Source of the DNA: Oscillospiraceae bacterium
GTDB lineage: Bacteria > Bacillota > Clostridia > Oscillospirales > Ruminococcaceae
DNA: 64,000 bases
Reading direction: 5' to 3'
Assembly (NCBI GenBank): GCA_015067315.1
Contig: SVMR01000003.1
Location: 79,737 to 143,736 of the forward strand
In this document: one piece after another, positions 50,309 to 60,200 of the stretch
Numbering within the stretch: the first letter of the stretch is position 1
How the letters are laid out: the number at the start of each line of letters is the position of its first letter
Translations under genes and position numbers: made by a program
The notes under the pieces: generated by a model
Database searches by the model: none
Seen by the model: the letters and a program-made list of their open reading frames with translations, nothing else
Told to the model about the DNA's origin: nothing

Positions 50309-51013
50309 TTGTTTTTCGGGGTGATTTTTTTGAAAAAAGCAACTTTTTATAAAGAACTCGCCTATTTTTTCGGAATAGGTTTCATTGCTCTCGGCGTTGC
50401 CCTTGCGGCAAAAGCCGGATTCGGAGTTTCGATGATTGCGGGAGTCAGCTATACTTTCCATCTCTGGCTTTCGCAAATTACGGATATTCTTTCCCTTGGA
50501 ACAATAGATTATCTTATCCACGGAATTGTGATTTTGCTCAGCGGAATTGTTACGAAAAAATTCCGTCTTTCATATCTTTTCAGCTTTATCACCGCGGTTT
50601 TTACCGGAATTTCAATCGATCTCTTTTTTCTTATAACCGAACCTCTTGCGGCGGAAAGCATGGTTTCAAGAATAATTATCTTTGCCGCAAGCATTCTCAC
50701 CTGCGCCTTTGGGGTTGCCTGCATTTTCCACGCATATTTTTCTCCGGCGGGGCACGAACTTTTTGTAAAGGAATTTGCGATTCATTTTAACAAGGATATG
50801 GGAAAAGTCAAAACAGCCTATGATATTGTTTTCTGCTTCCTGAGCGTTTTGATGAACCTTGTTCTTTTCGGCGGATTTGTGGGAATCGGAATCGGAACGG
50901 TTATCGCCGCTTTTACAAACGGACCCTGCATCGGCTTTTTTGATAAATTTCTTAAAAAGCATTTTGAATTCAAAGCCGCCTTCCCGAAACTCGAAAAATA
51001 TTTTGAAAAATAA
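50309..51013 (+). CDS. YczE/YitT-like integral membrane protein
   Basis: Multi-TM; GFIALGVALAAKAGFGVSMIAGVSY; GIGTVIAAFTNGPCIGFFDKFL. Confidence 0.8.
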   Translation: MFFGVIFLKKATFYKELAYFFGIGFIALGVALAAKAGFGVSMIAGVSYTFHLWLSQITDILSLGTIDYLIHGIVILLSGIVTKKFRLSYLFSFITAVFTGISIDLFFLITEPLAAESMVSRIIIFAASILTCAFGVACIFHAYFSPAGHELFVKEFAIHFNKDMGKVKTAYDIVFCFLSVLMNLVLFGGFVGIGIGTVIAAFTNGPCIGFFDKFLKKHFEFKAAFPKLEKYFEK

Positions 51014-51057
51014 AACAAAAAGGAACCGCCCGAAAAAGCGGTTCCTTTTTGTTATTT
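51013..51057. terminator. Intrinsic terminator
   Basis: AAAACAAAAAGGAACCGCCCGAAAAAGCGGTTCCTTTTTGTT. Confidence 0.85.
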
Positions 51058-51092
51058 TTTGTGAAATAGAAAAGTTAGGGGTATTTTTTGAA

Positions 51093-51851
51093 TTAACGAA
51101 CCATCATAGTACCGCCGTCAACACAAATGGTCTGGCCGGTGATGAATTTGGAGCTGTCGCTTGCAGCGAAAGCGATTACGGGAAGATAATCTTCGATGAG
51201 ATCGCCGGGTTTGTCGCCGAGCATAAGACCTTTCATGCCATCCATGAATGCCTGTTTTTCTTCGGGGCTGAACTGTGCAACAAGTTTGTCGGTAAGAGGA
51301 GTCCAGATGTTGGGAGCGATCATGTTAACTCTGATGTTATAGGGCATAAGGTCTTTTGCAAGGGTTCTGCTCCAGGAAGTTACTGCGCCTTTGGTTGCGC
51401 CATAGATAGGCTGGAAGGGGCTTACGATGAATGCGGAAGCACTGGTGAAGTTGATGATGTTGCCGTAGCCCTGGTCTTTCATATATTTGAAAGCTTCCAT
51501 GTCAACAAGATAAGTACCGTCAGCATTGATTGCGAAGAGCTTTTTCCAGGTTGCAAAATCGCAATATTCAATGGGGGTTGCGGGAGCAATTGCTGCGCAG
51601 TGGATAACTACGTCAAGTCCGCCGAGCCATTCAACAGCTTCTTTAAAGCCTTTCTGAACTTCTTCTTCGCTGGAAACGTCAACATGGATATATTTTGCGC
51701 CGGAGATTTTTGCAACTTCTTCGCCGTCTGCATCGTTTACGTCAAAAAAAGCAACTTTTGCGCCAAGGGAGGGGAAGTTTTCAACAGTTGTTCTTCCCAT
51801 TCCGTTTGCACCGCCGGTGATGATAATTCTTTTTCCGTCAAGTCTTTCCAT
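51093..51851 (-). CDS. Short-chain dehydrogenase/reductase
   Basis: IITGGANGMGRTTVENF, YGATKGAVTSWSRTLAKDL. Confidence 0.93.
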   Translation of the reverse strand: MERLDGKRIIITGGANGMGRTTVENFPSLGAKVAFFDVNDADGEEVAKISGAKYIHVDVSSEEEVQKGFKEAVEWLGGLDVVIHCAAIAPATPIEYCDFATWKKLFAINADGTYLVDMEAFKYMKDQGYGNIINFTSASAFIVSPFQPIYGATKGAVTSWSRTLAKDLMPYNIRVNMIAPNIWTPLTDKLVAQFSPEEKQAFMDGMKGLMLGDKPGDLIEDYLPVIAFAASDSSKFITGQTICVDGGTMMVR

Positions 51852-51924
51852 AATATAATCCTCCTGAAAATTGTGTTTTAATTAACGATTTGATTATATT
51901 ATAACGCACCTATGATGTTATTTA

Positions 51925-51980
51925 AAGAACAAAAAAGAGCATATACATGCACCATAAGTGCGTATATATGCTCTTTTTGT
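51925..51980. terminator. Long terminator hairpin
   Basis: AAAAAGAGCATATAC.TGCAC CATAA GTGC.TATATATGCTCTTTTT. Confidence 0.85.
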
Positions 51981-51981
51981 G

Positions 51982-52887
51982 TTAATTTTCAGGCGAATAA
52001 CTTTTTATGGTTTCAATAAGTTCTTTCGTTTTTAGGTTTGCATTTTTGGAATAATATAAACCGAAAGGAATGGGATATATTTTTGAAAGGGGTATGCATT
52101 TGCAGAAAGGATAGACCTTTTTGCTGTTTTCGGTTGTAAGCATAATCCTGTTTTCGTTTTCGCAGCGGTTAAAGGTTTTGATATTAAATTTTTCAATTTC
52201 AAAAATATTAAAACCGAAATAATCTTCTTTTATTGAAGAAATTGCGTTATCCCAGACAAGGCTTCTGCCTTTTTTAAGTGTTGCGATTTTTTCGCCGCAA
52301 AGGTCATCGAAAGAAATTTCGCTTTTCTGGGCAAGTCTGTGGTTAAGCGGAACGGCACAGCAAATTTTTGCTTCGGATATTTTTATAGCATTAAGCCCAA
52401 AACGTTTTGCCTCTTGTTCGTCATATATATCAACGCATAAATCTATGTCTTTTCCGATGCTTTGAAACATATTGCTTATATTTTCGTTCGACGTTCCGAA
52501 GAAAAACATACTTGAATGCGTGCGGTAAGCTTCGTCTTCCGCGGGAAACCAATTCGCAAGCATGAACTCATCGGAAAAAGTATCCATAATTCCGATTCTT
52601 ACAGCATCGGATTTGTTTTCATAAACGGATCTTGCTTTTTCGGCAGCATTGTTATAACTCTGAACAAGTTTTTTTGAATCGTCATAAAACGATTTTCCCG
52701 CGGGGGTCAGTTTTATTCCCTTAATGGTTCTTTCAAAAAGCAGAAAACCAAGACTTTCTTCAAGAGTTTTTATGCGCTTTTTTACAGCGTTTGGAGAAAG
52801 AAAAAGCGCTTCCGCCGCCTTTACGAAACTTCCGCATTCCGCGGCGCAGACAAAAGTTTTTAAATATTCGTCGAACAAAAAAATCAC
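51982..52887 (-). CDS. LysR-family transcriptional regulator
   Basis: N-terminal HTH (FVKAAEALFLSPNAVKKRIKTLEESLGFLLFERTIKGIKLTPAGKSF). Confidence 0.92.
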   Translation of the reverse strand: MIFLFDEYLKTFVCAAECGSFVKAAEALFLSPNAVKKRIKTLEESLGFLLFERTIKGIKLTPAGKSFYDDSKKLVQSYNNAAEKARSVYENKSDAVRIGIMDTFSDEFMLANWFPAEDEAYRTHSSMFFFGTSNENISNMFQSIGKDIDLCVDIYDEQEAKRFGLNAIKISEAKICCAVPLNHRLAQKSEISFDDLCGEKIATLKKGRSLVWDNAISSIKEDYFGFNIFEIEKFNIKTFNRCENENRIMLTTENSKKVYPFCKCIPLSKIYPIPFGLYYSKNANLKTKELIETIKSYSPEN

Positions 52888-52925
52888 CCGCCTCTTTTGC
52901 TAATAGAATAACCTTTTGCGGATAA

Positions 52926-52967
52926 AAAATCAAGGGAGCCGGAAGGCTCCCTTGATTTTTTATTTGC
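52926..52967 (-). terminator. Intrinsic terminator
   Basis: AAAAAATCAAGGGAGCCGGAAGGCTCCCTTGATTTTTT. Confidence 0.9.
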
Positions 52968-54138
52968 TGTGGTCGGTAAAATCCTTGTCAACGTCAATTA
53001 CGGCGAAGAATCTTTCGTCGGATTCATGGATTTTTTCGGCGATTACAGTTACTATTTCCTCGTCGCTGTATTTATAATTATAGGGAACGACGATATCGAA
53101 AATCACATTTGTATGGGTGGGTCCGCTTACCATTCTGAAATCATGGAAGCTTATTTTTTCGTCGATTCCGGAGATAATTTCGCCGACTTTTGCTTTCATA
53201 AGCTTCGTAAGTTCATCCCGGACGTCAACCGGATCCATATGAATTGTTGCAAGGCAACCGGTTTCGCGCATAATGTCGCGCTCGATATTGTCGATTGTAT
53301 CGTGAATATCGACGAAGTTTCCGTCGGAAGGAACCTCCGCATGAAGGGAGATGAAAACTCTTCCGGGACCGTAATTATGAACTATCATATCGTGTATTCC
53401 GATCATTCCGTCATGGGAAAGAACAATTTCCTCGATTTTCTTGCAAAAATCCTCTTCCGGAGGGGTTCCGAGAAGGGAATCTATCGTTTCCTTTGCGGCG
53501 GAAATTCCGGCGAACATAATGAATCCGGCAACCGCAAGACCGACCCAGCCGTCGATAAGGATTCCGGTTTTTACGGTAAGTATTGCCGAAAGAAGAACCG
53601 CCGCGGTTGAAACTGTATCGGAAATGCTGTCGGTTGCCGTTGCCCGGAGAGCGGCGGAATCGATTTTTCTGCCGATTCCCCGGTTATATATGAACATATA
53701 AAATTTTGCAAGAATCGAAATTCCGAGGATTATAAAAGTGAGCGCGGAATATTCAACTTCTTCCGGAGCAACGATTTTTCCGACGGAATCTCTTCCCAGT
53801 TCAAAACCCATCATAATGATTACCATCGAAATAATAAGGCTTGAAATATATTCAAATCTTCCGTGACCGAAGGGATGGTGCGGGTCAGGTTTCTGCGCCG
53901 CAAGGCGGAACCCGATAAGGCTTATTACGGAAGAACCCGCATCGGAAAGGTTGTTGAAAGCGTCCGCCGTTACCGCAACGGAACCGCTTAAAAAACCGGC
54001 GGCGAATTTTCCCGCAAAAAGGATTATATTTATTACGATTCCGACTATTCCGCAAAGATAGCCATAGGCGGAACGGACTTCCGGATCCATGTAATTTTCG
54101 CTGTTCTTAATAAAAGTTTTTGAAAGAAGTTTTATCAT
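52960..54138 (-). CDS. Cation diffusion facilitator family transporter
   Basis: VTADAFNNLSDAGSSVISLIGFRLAAQKPDPHHPFGHGRFEYISSLI. Confidence 0.95.
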   Translation of the reverse strand: MIKLLSKTFIKNSENYMDPEVRSAYGYLCGIVGIVINIILFAGKFAAGFLSGSVAVTADAFNNLSDAGSSVISLIGFRLAAQKPDPHHPFGHGRFEYISSLIISMVIIMMGFELGRDSVGKIVAPEEVEYSALTFIILGISILAKFYMFIYNRGIGRKIDSAALRATATDSISDTVSTAAVLLSAILTVKTGILIDGWVGLAVAGFIMFAGISAAKETIDSLLGTPPEEDFCKKIEEIVLSHDGMIGIHDMIVHNYGPGRVFISLHAEVPSDGNFVDIHDTIDNIERDIMRETGCLATIHMDPVDVRDELTKLMKAKVGEIISGIDEKISFHDFRMVSGPTHTNVIFDIVVPYNYKYSDEEIVTVIAEKIHESDERFFAVIDVDKDFTDHSK

Positions 54139-54198
54139 TTTTTGCTTTCTCCGTATGTATAAAATAATGCCGCCCGATTCTGGACGGCGTTTTTTCAA

Positions 54199-54507
54199 TC
54201 AATATCTTCCGCGGTATTCCGCTTCGATTGCGGCGACCCTTTCGTTATATTCTTCCCGCTCCATCATTCCCGCTTCATAAAGGCTTCTGAGCTGGTCAAG
54301 ATAATGTTTCCTTTCCGAAGCGGCGTCTTTTGCGTGCATCTGATGCACCTGGCGGTTATATTTCGCGTCCTTTTGCTGGGTTTTCGGCGAGGAAGAATCG
54401 CCGAAAGTGTTCGCGAACATTTTCATAAGGGGCGCAGCCAGAAGAACGATTGCCGCAACTATCACAACCGGCAAAAAAATAAGAAAATCTCCCATAAAAA
54501 CCTTCAC
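54199..54507 (-). CDS. Small membrane protein with SHOCT-like C-terminus
   Basis: N-terminal TM; HYLDQLRSLYEAGMMEREEYNERVAAIEAEY. Confidence 0.75.
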   Translation of the reverse strand: MKVFMGDFLIFLPVVIVAAIVLLAAPLMKMFANTFGDSSSPKTQQKDAKYNRQVHQMHAKDAASERKHYLDQLRSLYEAGMMEREEYNERVAAIEAEYRGRY

Positions 54508-54628
54508 CCCTTTTTATATTATGTATTTATTTTACCATATTATTTCTATTTTGAAAATATCTTTATTATAAAATCGTCAAATTTTACTTGTAAAAACAAT
54601 TTTTTTGTGATACAATAGCTTTTGTTAC

Positions 54629-54704
54629 GGGGGCGTAGCTCACCTGGGAGAGCGCGACATTCGCATTGTCGAGGTAACCGGTTCAAGTCCGGCCGTCTCC
54701 ACCA
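54629..54704 (+). tRNA. tRNA-Ala (anticodon CGC), CCA encoded
   Basis: GGGGGCG...CGTCTCCACCA with G3:U70, GCTC/GAGC D stem, CGACA-TTCGCAT-TGTCG anticodon arm. Confidence 0.95.
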
Positions 54705-54706
54705 TT

Positions 54707-54749
54707 CAAAAAGTCTTGAAACCATGCGGTTTCAGGGCTTTTTCTTTTT
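54707..54749 (+). terminator. tRNA-Ala terminator
   Basis: AAAAAGTCTTGAAACCATGCGGTTTCAGGGCTTTTTCTTTTT. Confidence 0.8.
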
Positions 54750-54774
54750 ATGCGTAAATTTGGGATTTTTGAGG

Positions 54775-54796
54775 TTTTCTAACACTTTTCTAACAC
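54775..54796. repeat. Tandem 11-bp direct repeat TTTTCTAACAC x2 (candidate integrase arm-type sites)
   Basis: Exact repeat 54775-54785 and 54786-54796 next to the int stop codon. Confidence 0.65.
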
Positions 54797-55947
54797 CCGC
54801 CGAAACCGGCGACCTTTTTAGAAATTGCTTCACCAACAACTTTTTTTCGTGTGCTGTCAAGATGTCCATAAATATTCATCGTGGTTCTTACATCCGAATG
54901 TCCGAGCCATTCCTGAATATCTTTCGGATTGAATCCGTCGTTTACAAGCATGCTGGCACAGCTGTGACGAAGTCCATGAAAGGTAATACTGGCAAGTCCG
55001 TTTCTTCTCACAATTTTTGTGAAGTGTTGCGAAACATAATCGGAGCTGAAGCGGTGTCCGTCCGGCCACTTGAAAACATAATCATTTTTATCATAACCTT
55101 TTCCAAAAAAACGTTCATTGGATTCTTCTTCGGCTTTTTCCTTTAAGAAAATCTCTTTTGCCTGAGGCAAAAGCGGATATGTTCTGTGACTTGAAAGCGT
55201 TTTAGTTTTGTTTTTTGAAATCTCTTTCGTAACTTTGGAAACGGTATATTTTATTTCCAATGTATCATTGTCAAAATTTATACTGTCCCAACGAAGTCCC
55301 AAAACCTCGCTTCTACGAAGTCCATAAAGAGTAGTTATGTAAACTATGTTTCTAAGCGGATCTCCTTCAAAAGTTTCAATAAGGTTCTCAAGCTGAATCG
55401 GAGAATAATAGTTTATATCTGGTTTTCTGCTTGGCGGAAGTTCAAGGAAATCACAAGGATTGGATTTTATATACTTGCGTTTTCTTGCGTAATCCAGAGT
55501 TTGATTAATGACATTCTTGTGTAACCTCATTGTGCATGGGGATAAGCCACCTTTGTTATCACTTCTGCCTATCTGCATTTTTCTGTCAGCATACTGCTGA
55601 ATATCCTCGGTCGTGAGTTCCTGAAGAAAGATTTTCTTCTTTTCAAAATATGGAATTACATGAATTCTCGCGACCTGCTCATATGACTGGAAGGTCAACT
55701 CGTCGATATAATTCTTTTTGTAGTTCAGCCACGTTTTTATAAAATCCGAAAAAAGGATTTTCTCTGGATTATCGCCATATTTGCTTTCTTCTTCAATTAG
55801 AATTACCCGAAGTTTTTGGTCGGCTTTTCTTTTATTCCCTTTGACCGGTAAATCAAGAGATATCCATTTTTGTTTTCTTTTTCCGCCTTCTTTCATATTT
55901 ATTACGGCGTAGTATTTATCGTTTTTGACTTGCAGACTTCCTGTCAT
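54790..55947 (-). CDS. int: Site-specific tyrosine recombinase/integrase
   Basis: Arm-binding, SAM-like and catalytic domains: TLYGLRRSEVLGLRW, HGLRHSCASML, LGHSDVRTTMNIYGHL. Confidence 0.95.
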   Translation of the reverse strand: MTGSLQVKNDKYYAVINMKEGGKRKQKWISLDLPVKGNKRKADQKLRVILIEEESKYGDNPEKILFSDFIKTWLNYKKNYIDELTFQSYEQVARIHVIPYFEKKKIFLQELTTEDIQQYADRKMQIGRSDNKGGLSPCTMRLHKNVINQTLDYARKRKYIKSNPCDFLELPPSRKPDINYYSPIQLENLIETFEGDPLRNIVYITTLYGLRRSEVLGLRWDSINFDNDTLEIKYTVSKVTKEISKNKTKTLSSHRTYPLLPQAKEIFLKEKAEEESNERFFGKGYDKNDYVFKWPDGHRFSSDYVSQHFTKIVRRNGLASITFHGLRHSCASMLVNDGFNPKDIQEWLGHSDVRTTMNIYGHLDSTRKKVVGEAISKKVAGFGGC

Positions 55948-55949
55948 AA

Positions 55950-56171
55950 TTAGCTCCTTTCCGAAGCGTCAGAAATTCCACCACTATGAATTGCCGTAAT
56001 TGCTGTTCCCATAAAAGCTTCAAGGCAGATTTTAGGTATAAGAATCTGGCTGCGAACCCGCTTATAACCAATTTCACCATCTCTCACGAGCAGGTACACA
56101 ATCTTTCTGCTTACTCCCAATGCCTTGGCTGTATTTTTTACTGACAACACTTCCGGATATTCATCAAACAC
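55950..56171 (-). CDS. Excisionase-like helix-turn-helix protein
   Basis: EYPEVLSVKNTAKALGVSRKIVYLLVRDGEIGYKRVRSQILIPK; GTG start at 56171 after SD AAAGGA. Confidence 0.8.
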   Translation of the reverse strand: MFDEYPEVLSVKNTAKALGVSRKIVYLLVRDGEIGYKRVRSQILIPKICLEAFMGTAITAIHSGGISDASERS

Positions 56172-56265
56172 AATAAACCATCCTTTCTCTTTGCTGCATA
56201 TAAAATAATAAATCCTATAAATATAAAAATCCAATGTGCGAATTTTATTTTGCACACTGGATTTT

Positions 56266-56631
56266 TTATTTTTCTTTTTTATTGCAGTTTAATCCTAAAC
56301 TTATATGTATTAACTTATCAATTTCTTTCATTTGTTTTTCACTTAATTTACAAATATATTTTGTTATTCTCTTTTTATCAACAGCTCGAATCTGTTCCAA
56401 AAGAATCAATGAATCTTTTTTAATTCCACATCTATGATTTAATTTGTAATGAGTCGGAACATGTCTTTTATCAATTTTTGTTGTTATGGATGCAACTATT
56501 ATAGTATTACTATATTTATTTCCTTTATTATTTTGTATTACAAGTGCAGGTCTTATTCCGTTTTCTTCTGAACCCATATTTTCGCCAAAATCAATATAAT
56601 ATATTTCTCCTCGCAGGCAATTCCAATTCAA
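56266..56631 (-). CDS. PemK/MazF-family toxin
   Basis: RGEIYYIDFGENMGSEENGIRPALVIQNNKGNKYSNTIIVASIT; TTG start after SD AAGGAGG. Confidence 0.9.
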   Translation of the reverse strand: MNWNCLRGEIYYIDFGENMGSEENGIRPALVIQNNKGNKYSNTIIVASITTKIDKRHVPTHYKLNHRCGIKKDSLILLEQIRAVDKKRITKYICKLSEKQMKEIDKLIHISLGLNCNKKEK

Positions 56632-56652
56632 ATATAATCCTCCTTATTTTTA

Positions 56653-56694
56653 CCCAAGCAGTAGAAAAATTGAAAAAAATCTCTACTGCTTGGG
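56653..56694. promoter_or_regulatory. Perfect 13-bp hairpin immediately upstream of the MazF-like gene
   Basis: CCCAAGCAGTAGA (56653-56665) / TCTACTGCTTGGG (56682-56694). Confidence 0.6.
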
Positions 56695-57202
56695 TTATTG
56701 AGCTGAAACAAGCATATGCTCGTCCATTCGCTTCTAATATTTGTTTTCCCTCTGTTCGGCACTGCTTCCCGAGGGTTGGCAGAAAAGCAGACTGCAAACG
56801 GCAATTTGCATCATGGAGTTTTCGCTCTCTCCCGGGTTCTCCGGAAGCCGTCCCCATTGTTTTAGGCTGTGGCTGGGCGGAAGTATCCAGCTGTCCTTTG
56901 TCATGGCAATACAGCCTTGCCAATGGCTGTTCTATGGTCAAATATTATCGCTATCGAATGAATTACGGCGTATTCACCAATGTTGCTTGCCGGTTTTTGC
57001 CGGCCGGACAGCTAACGTATCTGCTTTTCTGGATATACAGCCCTACGGCCTTTTCAAGGTAATCTGAGGTCGAAAAATGTCCTCTCAATTACTTAGCCGT
57101 TAAAAAAACTAAAATATGCATATTTTTTGAAACTTGTAACATTTTATTTGAATCATTGTTATTGTTTTTAGTGGAAATTTCCACTAAAAAGGAGGATGTG
57201 AA

Positions 57203-60200
57203 ATGAAAAACTTTAAAAAATTACTGAGTTTATTGCTAGCTTTTTTGTTTGTACTGCAATTATTTCCACTTAAATATATCGGAAATTTTGCAGTCGAAGC
57301 GTTTGCTTTGGAAAGCGATCAAAACACAAATGGGTACAATTTTGATATTCCGAAAGAATCGGATAATACCATTAATGTCGAAATACCAGAAACCATTATT
57401 GAACCGGAAGGCTACTCATATGAAGAAACTTTATATGAGTATGAATATGATGATTCTTTGAGCGAAAATGAAAATCGCTTTTTGGAAATAATCTTCGAAA
57501 ACACACATTTTTCAGAACTTACAAATGATGAGAAGGTTTTCGTTTGCTCATATATTTCTTTAACCGAAAATCAACTTGAAACTCTTGAACAAAAGGAATA
57601 CTCCATTGTTACCTCTGCGAATATAGTTGATTTGGGCACAAAATCCGGAAAAACTTTTAATGAAATAGTTGCTTTAAATCTTTCTCCGAATACCATAGAT
57701 AGAATACTGAATGAATTTCACATTTATTTAGAAAATGTCCAAGATTCCATTTTAGGTACAGCAACAGACAACACCATAAGAAATTATCTTTTAAATGGCT
57801 ATAAAGTAGAAGAAGCTGTAAACGCTTACGCCATCAGCCAAACCATAAACATCGAAACAGATGAACTGTTGTCCTCAGAAAGATGCGAAGATGATAAAAC
57901 GTCCTTAAATGAAAACGAAACAGCTCAAATAGAAGAATTTGCTTTCAACTATTCTGTATCACCCTCTGCAATTCTTTCCTATGCAGCAGAAAACGATGTT
58001 ACAGCTGCCGAAATTGAAAGCACTGCAACTGCTATTGATGCGAATGTTTCGACCATCCTCGGGAACTATTCTACAACGTCTACATCAGAAGAATCGTCCG
58101 AAGAAATCCACCCTCCATATTATTACAAATATGATGAGAACGAAAACGTATCTCTTAACACAGGAGAACTTATCTATGAAACAATCGACTACACCATTCC
58201 GGGAAGAAACGGATTAGATTTAGTAATAGGAAGAAGATATCGTTCTCAAGATTCTAAAAAAAGCGAATTATATTTATATGAATATTACAATAGTGATCAT
58301 TTGTATAGGACTGTAAAAAGTGTAGGCAACGGTCATAATGTCAAAATATACGGTTTGGGAGAAGGCTGGAGTTTTTCTTTTCCGTCAATAGAAACAATTA
58401 ACGGAAATAAATACGTTCATTTGTCAAATGGGGAAGTATACCAGATAAATACAAAAGCTGGCGAAACTTTAAGATTGATTGGATATAAATACTATGATGT
58501 GAGAATAGACCACTATTATCCAAATGGAACGGATTCATCACCTCTTTACAAATTAAAATACTATGATGGCAGACAGGAGTATTTTACTTCTGATGGAAAA
58601 ATTTCAAAAATTGAAGACAGATTTGGAAATTGTATAACTTTTGTTCATAGTAAGCAAAATGGCTATCCTTACATTACTATAACTGATACTTTGGGGCAGA
58701 ACACTATTCTTTCCGGAACAGCAACCGAAGAAGGTCACAGAATGACAGTTTCTCTCCCAAATGGTGAAGAACTAAACTATGATGTGATTGAGCATGAAAG
58801 TGGAATGAAAGCGATTTCCTCTTACGAAGATGCTGCCGGAAACAAAACAAATTATAGTTATTCTTTGTTGGAATGTGAATATTACAATACTTCAAGTTCT
58901 TATAGTAAGTATTACAACCCTTATTTTGTATTGAGTACTATAACGCATCCTACCTATGCTCAAACCGAATTCAGCTATGAAATCGAAAGAAAAGATACTA
59001 ATGTTGTTTATAGCTATTATATTGATACAGTCCCCAAAATTGCTTCACGTAAAGATATAATTGAAGAGGACGAATACAATTCTCTTGTTTATGATTATAT
59101 AAATCCTAATAACTCGGATTCTAATGAAATTTATGTTACGATAACTGATGCAGATGGAGTTGTTACAAAAAGCACTTTTGATAGCTCGAATGCTCTTGAA
59201 TCGGTTGAGATTTTCGATTATGACAATTCCGTAATACAGAAAACGGAGTATATGTATGATATTCTCCATGATCCTGAAGGCGAGACTGTATATTATTACA
59301 ATTCCAACGGAAGCATTCAATTGGAATCAACCGTAATGTATAGATATAATTCTTACCATTTGATTGATAAACAATGGTCAACCTATGCGGAAGGTAACGA
59401 TACCGACAATTCAAAATATTTGACGACATATTCATATAGCGATGGTTTTTTGGATTATAAGATATACAACACAAATGAATCCACGAAAGTAACTCTAAAT
59501 AATTATATACACTACAATAAAAAATATATTTACAAATCAGACATATCCGTTAATGGTACAGTTGTCCAAACCAGCGATTACACATATGATAATATCGGCA
59601 ATATAACAGAAGTCAAAACTTATGGGACAGACCCTGATATAAGTGAAACTGTAAAATATGTATATAATGAAGATGGATTCCTTGAAAAAGAAGAACATGT
59701 CGAGGTTAAAAAATTCGACGGAACTTATGCAGAAGGAACTCCTCAATATGAAGGTGGAACTCACCAATATCAATACGGAACGATTATTTTTAATTACACC
59801 TATGATAATTCCGGCAGACTTGCTTCTTCGACAGACGGTAAAGGAAATACCACGGAGTATGAGTATGATGCTCTCGGAAATGTAACAAAAATCACAAATC
59901 CCGATGATACAACAGTTACATACACCTACAATTATTCCGATAATTATGTAATCGTCAAAGACGAGAACGGCGCCCAAATAAAATACACCTACACTCCCCT
60001 TGGCCTTGAATATGAAACCGTTGACGTATTGACCGGAAACGTAATAACAAGGAAAGAATATGATAATAAATCCCGCCTCATAAAAGTTTCCGAATTTATC
60101 TATGGCTCCGTTACGGAATATGAATATGATTACCTTGACAGAATCATTTCCGAAACAGTAAAGCAGGGAAACACTGTTCTGTCCCAGACTTTGTATTCAT

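Noticed and set aside
50859-51881. 340-aa ORF antisense to the SDR gene
   Set aside because: SDR frame has clear motifs; antisense is Cys/Phe-rich artefact
54629-54704. Search for a second copy of the tRNA-Ala 3' end within the window as attR
   Set aside because: None seen by eye to 64000; the element's other end is probably outside the window
56591-56941. 116-aa minus ORF (MTIEQPLARLYCHDKGQL...) and the overlapping plus ORF 56544-57062
   Set aside because: Overlaps the MazF start and the perfect hairpin, no SD, composition unlike protein; treated as non-coding pending a search
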